Assembly (NCBI GenBank): GCA_030374765.1
Contig: JARGXX010000068.1
Coordinates: 2,852,001 to 2,916,000 of the forward strand
Length of the DNA: 64,000 nt
DNA from: Agarophyton chilense
Taxonomy: Eukaryota > Rhodophyta > Florideophyceae > Gracilariales > Gracilariaceae
Direction of reading: 5' to 3'
Every line of letters begins with the position of its first letter. The first letter of the stretch is position 1. Under the pieces are notes generated by a model that searched no databases, had not been told where the DNA came from, and was given only the letters and a program-made list of their open reading frames with translations. Position numbers and translations under genes: made by a program. Shown piece by piece: positions 42,597 to 52,467 of this stretch.

Positions 42597-43814
42597 TCAC
42601 TGCTGTGCCCCAGTGATCTCGCGCCCAAAGTCATCAATAGTGCCCGTCCATGTCTTACCTCGCTGCATCTTGTTTCTACCTGAAAAATCTAGCCCGATAC
42701 TCACACGATTTGAGGTAGGGAACTTGTTTACCTGAACCGGCTTGTACTCTCCCTCATCCAGCATGCCTCCGTCACTCTTGTGCTTTCTCATGATTTTCTC
42801 GGCCAAGCTCTTATTTGCTTGTTTGATATCCTGCGGATTGTTTGGCTCCGTTGACTTTTCGAGCGCTGGGCTCAACGGCGGAGTAAGTTTAAATTTCTCG
42901 ACGCTACTCCAGTCAATACCCGCAAAGAAGGGATGTTTTTGTACGTCCTTCGCGTCGGGCCCCCCATGACCGAGCCTTGTGGCAGGATTCTTGTCTAACA
43001 AACGCTTAATCAAGTCCTTGCACGAGTCTGAAACCTCAGTCAGTCGTTCGTCATCTTCAAGATTCAATTCCTCTTCAGCAATTTTTCTTGTGAGCTCTTC
43101 ACGCGAATCACTCGAAAAAGGAGGTCGACCTGCCATCAGCACGTACGCTAGAACGCCGAGTGCCCACCAATCAACTGCGCGGCCATGTCCTTCACCTTTA
43201 ATCATTTCTGGGGCCTGGTAGATGGCGGTTCCGGATATATCGAAGATCTTCTCACTGGAGGCTCCAGATCGGAACTTTCCTGCGAGACCAAAGTCGGTGA
43301 GGCGCACGTGACCGTTCTCGTCGATGAGGATATTCTCAAGTTTGAGATCTCTGAAAACAAAGTCGTGCCTGTGTAGTTCTGCGACAGCCACGATAATCTC
43401 GGCAAGATAGAAACGGGCTTGTTCGTCAGTCAGGCAGCCATGGGCTCTGAGCAGATCATACATGTCGCCGCCGCTGACATACTCTAGCACAAGGACGACA
43501 GCATTGGGTGTTTGAAAGCCGGAATGACATTCGACAATAAACGGATGAGGGCCAGCTTCTCGTAAAACTTGGCGCTCGGTGACTATGTTGTCCAGCTGAC
43601 TCTCGTATACCAGTTGCGACTTGTTCATAACCTTAAGGGCAAAGAGCTGCTTGGTACTGCGTTCTCGAACGAGAACGACAGTCCCGAAAGTGCCTTCCCC
43701 GAGGAGACGAATGGGTTCGCATGAGGGGAGGATGTTGGACGTGGTGACTTTCCAGCGGGTAGGATGATTCGAGGGCTCGCGAGGTGCGGCAGGCGCGGAG
43801 AGGCAAGAGCCCAT
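42597..43814 (-). CDS. AGC-family Ser/Thr protein kinase with N-myristoylation-type start
   Basis: 405 aa, one exon. The N terminus MGSCLSAP has Gly2, Cys4 and Ser6, a good N-myristoylation plus palmitoylation site, so the kinase probably sits on a membrane. The catalytic domain (about 33-300) is complete: glycine loop GEGTFGTV, Lys in FALKVM, catalytic loop FRDLKLEN, metal-binding DFGLAG, activation loop SGTAIYQAPE (the SGT-x-YxAPE form of AGC kinases), and DWWALGVLAYVLMAGRPPF. Domain end RLGHGGPDAKDVQKHPFF is typical of PKA/SGK-type AGC kinases. The tail lacks a clear FxxF hydrophobic motif, so control by PDK1 docking may differ. Exact subfamily is not resolved. The start is fixed by the Gly2 motif. 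Confidence 0.9.
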   Translation of the reverse strand: MGSCLSAPAAPREPSNHPTRWKVTTSNILPSCEPIRLLGEGTFGTVVLVRERSTKQLFALKVMNKSQLVYESQLDNIVTERQVLREAGPHPFIVECHSGFQTPNAVVLVLEYVSGGDMYDLLRAHGCLTDEQARFYLAEIIVAVAELHRHDFVFRDLKLENILIDENGHVRLTDFGLAGKFRSGASSEKIFDISGTAIYQAPEMIKGEGHGRAVDWWALGVLAYVLMAGRPPFSSDSREELTRKIAEEELNLEDDERLTEVSDSCKDLIKRLLDKNPATRLGHGGPDAKDVQKHPFFAGIDWSSVEKFKLTPPLSPALEKSTEPNNPQDIKQANKSLAEKIMRKHKSDGGMLDEGEYKPVQVNKFPTSNRVSIGLDFSGRNKMQRGKTWTGTIDDFGREITGAQQ

Positions 43815-44710
43815 TTGAGCGGGGCAAAGCGCGGGATTCGAAGTAGGGGCAACGGGACTGGGATGCGTGGGTAAACGGGGGGGCGGTGGGGGAAACCGAC
43901 GACAGTGGTGCGTAACAGAGCGGTGGAGCGGAAGGCAGGCGGTGGAGGCGTCTCCTGCCTTGGCTCATCTAGGGCGGAGTGAGCGAGCAGCGAGATTTGT
44001 GCCGTCACAGTGAGAGAATCTGGCGCACGCGAGAGTGCACACCACGGCGAAGGCATGCCGTAAACCCATTGGAGGAGCGATGTGACACGTGGCGAAGCTG
44101 TTTATTCACTGCATATGGTTGGATGCTGAGCGCGATGCTGTGAATGTGAACCAATAGAAATTACACAAGTGGACATAGAAATGGCGGGACGAGCTGTCAT
44201 CCAGGCACCTACCTGCTGCAAGGCGAACGCGTGGCTTGGGACTGGTTTGGGACAAACGACCATCGTTGTTGCTCTTGGGCATCCTTACACCACGCCAGAC
44301 CGAGTTTCACAACACCAATTCTCAACACGTCTTTTGAGTTTCGAAACGGGAGCAGGGAGCACGCACCACCGTCGACCCATGCCTGGCTCAGTACTTCCGT
44401 GTGGCCCAAAGGTACGAAGGATGGGGAGTAGTGGTCAGCGTTGCTGGTGATCGCGAAATCATCAAACATGATATTTGTTGCCTGGCGACGCCAGAAACGA
44501 TGCGCCTCGACGACATGGTGAGCACGAGCACCCGCGAGCACGAGGAGCTCTTGCTTGGTGTGGCTCTGTGCGCACTTGCAAGTTGCAGGCACGCATGGAG
44601 CTGCTCCACGTGAACCACGTGGCTTAGAAATATGGCTACGTGGTGTGTCACGTTCACTGCGGCGCCGCCGCCTTCCCGACCACGCGACTGCCGTCAGTTG
44701 GCATCGCAAC
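43815..44710. promoter_or_regulatory. Divergent promoter region between AGC kinase and UTP13
   Basis: About 900 bp between head-to-head starts. Short frames on both strands look like shadows of GC-rich DNA. No site named with confidence. Confidence 0.45.
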
Positions 44711-47284
44711 ATGCCGCCCCGTCGTTTGCGCTTCGCGCCGTCTTCCTTCGTGCGGCCCATCTTCTCGCAGCTGCGTCCGGCTGTCAGCGAACAGGCCTCT
44801 GTTCTGCTACTTGCAACTGATGAAAAAGTTTCGCTCTACCCGCCATCTCCGTCCTTCGTCCCGCCGCCACCTACCCCGTCAAATCCCGTGTGTGCCACCG
44901 CTCTTACTCCGGATGCCGCCATTGCCATCGTCGCTCATACATCTGGCCATGTCTCGTTTCATTCTATCCTTCAAGAGCGCCCTTCTTCCACCATAACTCC
45001 GTTCCGAGATGAGCGGGTCGTTTCCTTTATCTCCGTTGATCCGTCGGCTCACTATGTTGCTCTCGCGTCGTCCGACGGTCTCGTACATATTTACGCCGTT
45101 GAAAACCGATCATTGACTCATGTCTTGCGTGTATCCTCCATGGTAACTGCCATTTGTTTTGCTCCTAGTTCTTTCTTCTTGTATGTTGCTGCGGAAGACG
45201 GCACTGTGTCTGTCTTCGACTTGAAAACAAAATCGCGCAAGCCAATCTCCGTGTTATCTCCGCATGTAGCCCGAGTTACTTCTCTGGCTTTTGCAGATCA
45301 TCGATTGCTTTCCGTCTCACAAGACAACGTTCTAGCCATTACCGACCTTAATAATGACAATGCCAATGCCAATCCAGCCTTACTTCGCGTTGACGATTCT
45401 CTTGTCGACGTGATATGCCTGGACCATTATGCGCTGACTGTTGGTGAAAAAGGCCTCGTACGCGTTTGGAACACCAAAACAGCCCAGGAGCTTCGTCAAA
45501 GCGCTCTGCAGTTGCCCTTTGTTTCTAGACACGCTGAAGATCCCGTCACAGTTACTTCCATGCGCCTAATGGCAAAGCGAAAGATTGCCATTGCGTTTTC
45601 AGATCACTCTTTGCTTTTCATACACGCAGATAATTTGAACAAGTTGGCGCTCTCAGACGAGCTGGTATGTGGAAATCTTGAAGAAATATACGATATGCGA
45701 GCGATTGACCAAACGACGCTCGCTATTGCGTCAAACTCTAATGCTGTGCATATTCTTAAATACGAAGACGAACAGTGGCGATGTCAAGCTCGACTGCAAC
45801 ATCATTCGGGCATTATACTGGCTTTGGACACCCTAACAGGGCAAAAAGCATTACAACAAGATGCGGCAAACGCTTACCTGGCTTCAAGCTCTCGGGATAA
45901 CGACGTTCGGGTGTGGCGACGCATAAACAATAAGTGGCAATGCTTCGCTATTGGCGAAGGACACACGGACGCTGTTGGAGCAGTGGCGCTTTCCCCTCGG
46001 ATAACGCATGGTCAGTTTTTTGTCGTCAGCGGGGCATCTGATCGCACATTAAAGCTTTGGAGCCTGGACTCCGCGAAGAGTAAAGCCGAAAAAGCTATTG
46101 ATGCAGAAAATCAACCTTCTTTCGATTCAAGCTGTAATGCTTCCTCTCTCACAGCGAAATGGACAATTTTGGCACACGAAAAGGATATCAATGCGGTTGC
46201 GGTGTCGCCCGATAGTCGCATTATTGCTTCTGGATCGCAAGACCGTTCTATAAAGCTGTGGGACCCGTCGAACGGCAAGCTTCTCAGGAAATGCGTTGGA
46301 CATCGTCGAGGCGTGTGGGCGGTGCAGTTTTCAACTGTTGACAGAATACTGGCTAGTTGTAGTGGCGACTCCACTGTGCGCTTATGGAATGTTGCAGATG
46401 GTAGTTGTTTGCGAACTCTACAAGGTCATCTAGCAGGGGTTCTGAAAGCTAACTTTATCAGCTCTGGAACTCAGCTTGCTTCAGTTGGAGCTGACGGATT
46501 ATTGAAAGTATGGAACGTACGGAATGATGAGTGCTGCGCAACACTTGACGGTCATGAAGATCGGATATGGGCTCTCATCAACGTGGAAGATGGAGAAAAG
46601 CTAATCACCGGTGGTGCAGACGGCTTGATACAGATTTGGAAGGATGTCACGAAAGAGACTACTGACGCAGAGATGAAGAAGAAAGGGGAACAGGAATTAA
46701 TGAAACAAGCTGTTCTTAATGCAGCCCGTGCACGTCGTTGGGAAGTTGCAGCAAGCGGTGCCTTACAATTAGGCATGTCTCAGAAGCTGAAATCAATATT
46801 CTCTGAGCTTGTTACAACTGTTGACGACCCCGACAGAGAGCTGATTAAAGTCGTGAGAGCCCTTGTTAAAGAGAAAGGCGAATCCCAGTGGAGCTTGGTT
46901 CGAAAGCTACTCCTTTGTTGTCGGGAGTGGAATGCAAGTGGAGGTTCTAAGAGTGCCGCAGTTGCGGCTTACGTGATGAAAGCAGTGTTTAGCTGTTGGT
47001 CATGTGACGTTCTGTGTGGCGCGTTTGGGGGTGAGGGGAGAGCTCTCATGGAAGCACTTGTTGCGCACGTTGACCGACATGAGGAACGAATTAGCAAAGT
47101 TATGACGAAGCTAGGACTCCTAGAGTTTACCTTGAATTGCATGCGAGGTCTGCCTGAGGGGCAGACTTGGAGTTTGTTAAAAGGGAAATCTCTTGATAGG
47201 GGCAAGAAAAGAGCAACAGTTCCAACAGTTTCCGCCTCTAATCGAAAACGGAAAGCAAGGGATGCCTTTCCTGTGGAGTACTGA
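44711..47284 (+). CDS. UTP13: UTP13/TBL3, WD40 subunit of the SSU processome (U3 snoRNP)
   Basis: 857 aa from the ATG at 44711 (AACATGCC), which starts MPPRRLRF; the frame is open upstream to 44555 but without family features. UTP13 is part of the UTP-B complex that binds the 5' ETS of pre-rRNA in the nucleolus. It has two WD40 propellers: repeats over about 60-390 and about 395-690, with GH...WD-type units such as SGSQDRSIKLWDPSNGKLLR and SCSGDSTVRLWNVADGS. A helical C-terminal UTP13 domain (about 705-835: LNAARARRWEVAASGALQLG in part, ending LLEFTLNCM) tells it from other WD40 proteins. The end is basic (GKKRATV...RKRKARDAF), a nuclear signal. Length fits the family. Confidence 0.93.
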   Translation: MPPRRLRFAPSSFVRPIFSQLRPAVSEQASVLLLATDEKVSLYPPSPSFVPPPPTPSNPVCATALTPDAAIAIVAHTSGHVSFHSILQERPSSTITPFRDERVVSFISVDPSAHYVALASSDGLVHIYAVENRSLTHVLRVSSMVTAICFAPSSFFLYVAAEDGTVSVFDLKTKSRKPISVLSPHVARVTSLAFADHRLLSVSQDNVLAITDLNNDNANANPALLRVDDSLVDVICLDHYALTVGEKGLVRVWNTKTAQELRQSALQLPFVSRHAEDPVTVTSMRLMAKRKIAIAFSDHSLLFIHADNLNKLALSDELVCGNLEEIYDMRAIDQTTLAIASNSNAVHILKYEDEQWRCQARLQHHSGIILALDTLTGQKALQQDAANAYLASSSRDNDVRVWRRINNKWQCFAIGEGHTDAVGAVALSPRITHGQFFVVSGASDRTLKLWSLDSAKSKAEKAIDAENQPSFDSSCNASSLTAKWTILAHEKDINAVAVSPDSRIIASGSQDRSIKLWDPSNGKLLRKCVGHRRGVWAVQFSTVDRILASCSGDSTVRLWNVADGSCLRTLQGHLAGVLKANFISSGTQLASVGADGLLKVWNVRNDECCATLDGHEDRIWALINVEDGEKLITGGADGLIQIWKDVTKETTDAEMKKKGEQELMKQAVLNAARARRWEVAASGALQLGMSQKLKSIFSELVTTVDDPDRELIKVVRALVKEKGESQWSLVRKLLLCCREWNASGGSKSAAVAAYVMKAVFSCWSCDVLCGAFGGEGRALMEALVAHVDRHEERISKVMTKLGLLEFTLNCMRGLPEGQTWSLLKGKSLDRGKKRATVPTVSASNRKRKARDAFPVEY

Positions 47285-48605
47285 TAACTGTTTGCGAGGG
47301 TTCCCTTGTGAACCTAGCCCAGCAAGAGTTCTGAATTACGAACCATGTCAACAGGTATCATTTCTCGGGACTTTTACAGCTTTCAAACGTGGACGATAAA
47401 TGCTCTCGACTTGGTGTTAGCATCGTTCAAAGAAAAGCGAATGAGTTCGGTTATGAGCACGACAATCGACCTCTCAATTTTTGTCTTCCTGGTTAAGGCC
47501 ACTCACCAACGCAAGTAAAGCCGTGCCCCTTCTGGAACTCAACACGCCATTTCACATGCTTGAAGTCTTTCCTCACATTATTCGACTGTGTGCTTATCCC
47601 TGTTGATTCTCTATCCAAGAAACACTGACAAACTAAGTCTCTGAGAGAGAAAATGCCACGGGAATCCAGTGTTGGGAACGTGGCAAAAGGCAGAGCCCAT
47701 CCACGAAAAGTTGCACAAACATATCGATTCCATCAGTATCAATAAATGGCACCCGGACAGGACTTAATCGAAACGTTCTTGAATCCCCTACCAAAATTCA
47801 CCCCTCGTGCATGACTGCTGTGGGTGCCATTTTTGGATGTGACGCTGTGGGCTAGACGTTACAGTAAACTTCGGCGGAAGTAAACCTTTTCCGTTACTGA
47901 ATGGCCCAGATAGATGATATGAGATATAAATATTTCGATATAAACTTCTTTTTGATAATCTTAAACCAACGCAACAAAAGACTAATGTCAATAGTCACTA
48001 AGAATCAGACACCCTGGCTTCAGGTCAGACACTCCGGATGTGTAACGATTTCTTCATTCTTCTCACTTTTGCGTTTTCAGAAGCAGGCATGTGCAATCTC
48101 TACAAAGCTTCCCGAGAAGAGGTAATAACCAAAGATGCTTTTCTCACTCTATTTCCAAATCTAGTCTTTTGCGGTAAAGGTTACGCGGCACCACTTGCAA
48201 AACATTCCCGTTTAGTACTATATCTCAAATCGCAACCAATTCTTAACGACCGTTACAGTTTTTTCACTCTGTAGGGGCTTTTTCGACAGACCTACTACTG
48301 TTGGTACACACAGATCATCTCTCGTCTATGTCGAAGCCACTTTAAATGGGCATTGGGTTGACATTTGGTTCTCCGCTAAGCAGCTAACGCCTCACTGGAC
48401 CCCTGTACTGCGACACACGCATCACACATTTTGATAATGTATGGGGTTCTTCTTCAAGCGGCAATCGCCTCACTAGAGCCCAGGCGGAATACGTCTCACC
48501 TTGGATAAAGTTGTAGGTCTCGAAGCCAAAACAAATGTGTTTTGGCTGGGTGTCCAGTGTTGGTTTAAGTCGTTTGAGAAAGAACTCAGAGACATCAGAG
48601 CACCT
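47285..48605. other. Intergenic region between UTP13 and Gypsy B
   Basis: 1.3 kb without a recognisable gene. AT-richer than the coding DNA, short frames only. It ends at the TTCAT target duplication of the Gypsy B insertion. Confidence 0.55.
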
Positions 48606-48610
48606 TTCAT

Positions 48611-49173
48611 TGTGAGAAAGCGCCGAAAAGCGTGTAAGTTTCCTATAGACGCGACCCGTGAGGAGTCCGTAAGTGGGGCGTGCGTGTCACACGAGGCTGG
48701 TCGAGGAACGGTGACGCGTGGAGACGAGCGCCGGCACCGGGCGGTCGTAGGGAGACTGGGCGGTTGGGAACGTCAGGCGCGATCGAGGTACGCGCGAAGA
48801 GTCCGAACGGCTTTTAAACGTGTAGATATCCCGTACGGAGTAACGCTTAAGGTCTGCTATAGAAACGATACTTAGATTGAGACGGTGGTGCTTACCATTT
48901 ACTGTTTGGAGGGTGGCGGGGAGCGGAGGTGCATAAGTAGTGTGCACCTCCCAGCTGCAATCCGCATTACAGTCCGTAGTGGCGCCTGCACCCACGTGGC
49001 GAAAATATCACGGGGTGGGGTGCGCCAACTATCTACAACTATGACACGTGGTAACCTACTGTACATGTCCGTCCGGCGTGCCATCTTCGCACACATGTGC
49101 AACCAGGCAACTTGCAATCATTCCTGACCACCCCCTCCTTACCTGACAACCCGCTCGGATCCACTATACTACG
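48611..49173 (-). repeat. 3' LTR of Gypsy B
   Basis: 563 bp, aligned without gaps to 59632-60194 with about 38 differences. It begins TGTGAGA right after TTCAT. It contains several CCGNNCGG motifs (48737, 48803, 48831, 49069, 49151). Confidence 0.95.
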
Positions 49174-49199
49174 GACCCCCCTTCTAGAGTGCGCGATGT

Positions 49200-51300
49200 C
49201 CTCGGAGCGCCAATATCCTAGGCAATAGAGGGTTGAGTGCAAACCGAGCGGACGCGGCGTGGCGTCTGCGAACCGACACGAAACGCACTAGAAGCGACTG
49301 GTCGCGTTATACGGGCCCGTTCGGAAGTCCATATCGTACCACAGCCGCTCGGTAATGCACGCCATATCACAGCCGTTCGGGAGTGCACGTCATATCACGC
49401 CCGTCGGCGAGCGGTCGTCGGCGGCGTATTTAAGCACTTCTCTTAGCCGGGCGGAGCGACGCCTAGACTGCACAGAGGACCGGTACGGCAGGTGCGAAGA
49501 GTACGGACTGAGGAGGCTGCGTCTTTCCGTTCGGTTCGACGATGGACGACAACAACGGGGCTGTCAACCGCGACCTGGAGGAGAGCGTGGGACGCCAGCC
49601 TACTCCGGCCCTCGCAGACATACCGGTACCGCGACGGGCACCTGTAACTGCACACGATGCAGCTTCCGCGGGGCCTCCGTTCGGTGCCCAGGGTGGCAGT
49701 TACGCGATCTGGGACGCCCGACCGACGGGAATTCCGCCGGCGTCGGTGGGGAATCCTTCCGTGCCTTCATTTATTGCGTTCGGTGCGATACAGTTGCAAA
49801 TAGTAGGGCGTGTGGGTGCGGGCGTTCTGGTATCCCCGTTCGGATATCAAGCGCCTGGCGCGGGCTTACCCGGTGTGTTTCGAAACCCGCTCCCTGGGCA
49901 GGAGCACGACCACCGCTGGCGACGCCCGCAGGGCCGTAAGAGTGACCGACCGGGAACGAATTTCCGTTTTCGGTTGAGACGCTGATTTCAGGGGACGAAT
50001 GGAGCGGATGTTTGGACGCGCGGCGGTTCGGCGCAATACCGACGCTGCGAACGTTCTTCGAACGCACCGGCTGGAATCCGAAGCTGACGCGCCACGAGGC
50101 GTGGTGCTCGCGTTGGAGGCATCATTCGCGAATAACCGGTCGGGAGGGCGACGACACTGTGGGCAGCTGTGACATGTCGTTTCTTTGTAGTCCGGAAGAG
50201 TAGGACTTCCAAGGTCGTATGCGCGACTTCGTCACGCGCATGCTGTCTGACGAGGGTATTCCCGATCCGCACGGTAACCCTTTGAGGCTCGTGATGTTTT
50301 TCCCTCCGTTCGACGGGCTCTATTTTCTGAACCGACGCCGTTGGGGTGATCATGTCGCGACTGAAGCGCGAATCCGGTCGGGCTTGGGTGGTTTCATGCA
50401 CGGGTGGCACAACGTGGAGTTCTTCGACGTTCCAGTGAGCAGGTATCCGCATCGGTCGGCGACGAGGAGCGTTATGCCCTGAGAACGCTGCAGGAAGCCT
50501 GCCGGGCGAATGATGAAGAGCCTCCCGAATCGGTCGTCGAAGCCTTAGAGATGGCGGTTGAGGTATGGGTGCCCCGCGCGGATGCGTTCACCAGCCTGTT
50601 GAGCGCAGAGATGGTCAGTACTTTCGACTTAATGTCATATGTCAGCGCTCTCTGCGTTGAACTCCTCCAGCACCGCGTCAATACCTTCGGGGACATGGTA
50701 ACCCGACCGGGTGGCGCCACGGTATCTCAGCTCATTGGGCATTTGGACCTGTCAATGGGGCTTGCAAATGACGCCGCCCATGAGTGGCTGCAGAGAATGC
50801 GAGCGGCGATACGGTCCGGGTCATTTTCCGCAGCGCCTGGGGTTTCCGGCGTCCCGGCGGCTGAGGTCGTGGCGGGAGTTTCGGTGCCGGACCGGGCGGG
50901 GGATGCTGAGGACCCGTCGACGTTAAGGACGGCGGCGCAGGCCGCTGCGTCGCGGCGGGGGGACGAAGAAACCGGAGGGCCGACTCCTGTTCGGGGTCCT
51001 AGGAACAAGACCTCCGTACAGGCCGCGCCTCTGTCCTCTCTGTGTCTTACCGTTCAGGGGGTTGCGCACAATAGTGCGGTTAGTGCCCTCTTACAGCCGT
51101 CCGGGCGTCTTTTGGGCTCCGCGTCGCCCGTACCAGGTCCTGGGAACGCCGGCAGGGGTGGTTTGAGAGGCCAGCGGGGAGGCAGCCGCGGAAGGCGTCG
51201 TAGCATCAGGGACTTTGCGTCCCTGTCGGTGAGTTCCTGTATCTTGAAAGCGTCTTCTCCGTCCGGAAAGCGAGGAAGGTGAGTCATTCCTTCCTGCGGT
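49200..51300 (+). other. Antisense open-frame region of Gypsy B (between 3' LTR and integrase)
   Basis: The plus strand, antisense to the element, holds protein-like open stretches from about 49.36 to 51.28 kb, beginning about 330 bp inside the 3' LTR, in the same relative position as the antisense region of family A. Composition: Pro/Gly-rich N-terminal part, a middle part rich in Arg, Trp and Phe, then a helical segment (QHRVNTFGDMVTRPGG, part) and an Arg/Gly-rich tail. No known domain and no clear similarity to the family A antisense frames. Interrupted; part of the fossil. Confidence 0.5.
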
Positions 51301-52467
51301 TGAACCCAAGTAAACGATCCTAGCATTTCCGTCATGCTTCACTGCGCGAAACACGGTGCAGCGACGCGTGCGAGATTGCATTTTCTGAGCGCGCGTCGCC
51401 ACGCGCGTGCGCCACGCGCGTATCCCACCGGTGGGCGCCGGTTAGCGCGTTTGCAGACTTAAAGTGCACGTCCCGATACAGCAATGCCCGGCTAGGTCAG
51501 TATCCGATTCGGTATACAGTAACGCATGGAGTGCGCCTTCGTATCTGTAGTGCAACCCTCCTGAGGGCCGTTTTCCAGGACTTGTTGGTTTTTCCGCCTC
51601 GGGCGATACTTGTGAGATCTATGAGTAATACCGCTACTAGCGGGCTGGCGTAGCCAGGTGTATACGCGTTGTACGCGAAGTGCACCGGCGGCCGTGCGCC
51701 GTGGCCCCGATTCGGGTGTGACTTACCCACGTGTACCACGGGTGGCCCATGACAGGTTGGCACAGCATAGCTGGATATTTCTCTATTTATTAAGCTTTAT
51801 TACACTAGGTTAGGGAGCTCTTTACAGTATTCTACACTATATAGTGCCAGGGCGATCTCGCCCTGACACTCAGTAAACCTCCCCAACCAGGGTTCTTGGC
51901 TCTAAGTCTTTTTCCGCTTTCGCGAGTCTTCCACACTCTACGGAGGTGAAGCCGCGTTACTAACGGTACACTTATCCACCCTGCGTCAACAGGAGACTCA
52001 CCGCTGTTAGCTTGTATATCTTTCATACCACTGCCGTGTTCTCGCCCCAGTGTTGGGTTTGCTACATATTTCTTTTGGCTCTCGTGGCCCATGCCCCCGA
52101 TCGCCCCCACTGGGTGGTCCCCACTTTATCGCTTACCCACTCTCGTGGTAGCTCCCCCTTTTGCTTTGTGGTTGGTTATTCGTGCCGCTCGCGCGTGTGC
52201 CGCGCGCCGGCTTACAGGGTTTACCGCCACTCCAGTGGGTGCATTACTCGATCTCGAGACTTGCCCACTCTCGTGGAATACAGCTCATACCTGGTCTGCT
52301 CCCTTCTAGCATCCCGCACTCTCCCCGCTTGGCGTGCCGGTGAACCTCGGCCTTACACCCCGACTTAGTCGTGTTCACTCCGGAGAGGCTCCGTCGCCGT
52401 GCTACCCTCCTTGGAGGAAGACTCGGACATCTTCGTGTGTTTCCGCCGCCCTTGGCGTTGCACTACA
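51300..52467 (+). mobile_element. Family A-related LTR segment inserted in Gypsy B
   Basis: The LTR proper is 51845-52467 (623 bp, TGCCAGGG...CACTACA). Its second half follows the family A LTR closely in order: CAGTAAAC, CTCTCGTG...CCCCAC, CCTCGGYYTTACACC, CGGACATCTTCGTGTG-like, TTGGCGTTGCACTACA versus AAGCGTTGTCCTACA. It is a diverged relative. The 545 bp before it also lack the motif that marks Gypsy B, so they may belong to the insertion. I see no clear target duplication, so the left edge is uncertain. An old relic. Confidence 0.6.

Noticed and set aside
7810-51282. Homology between the antisense frames of families A and B
   Set aside because: By eye I find no shared motif beyond composition; only position and direction agree.
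51845-52467. A clean solo LTR with target duplication
   Set aside because: The five bases on each side (TATAG and GTATC) do not match, so the insertion is probably larger or rearranged.
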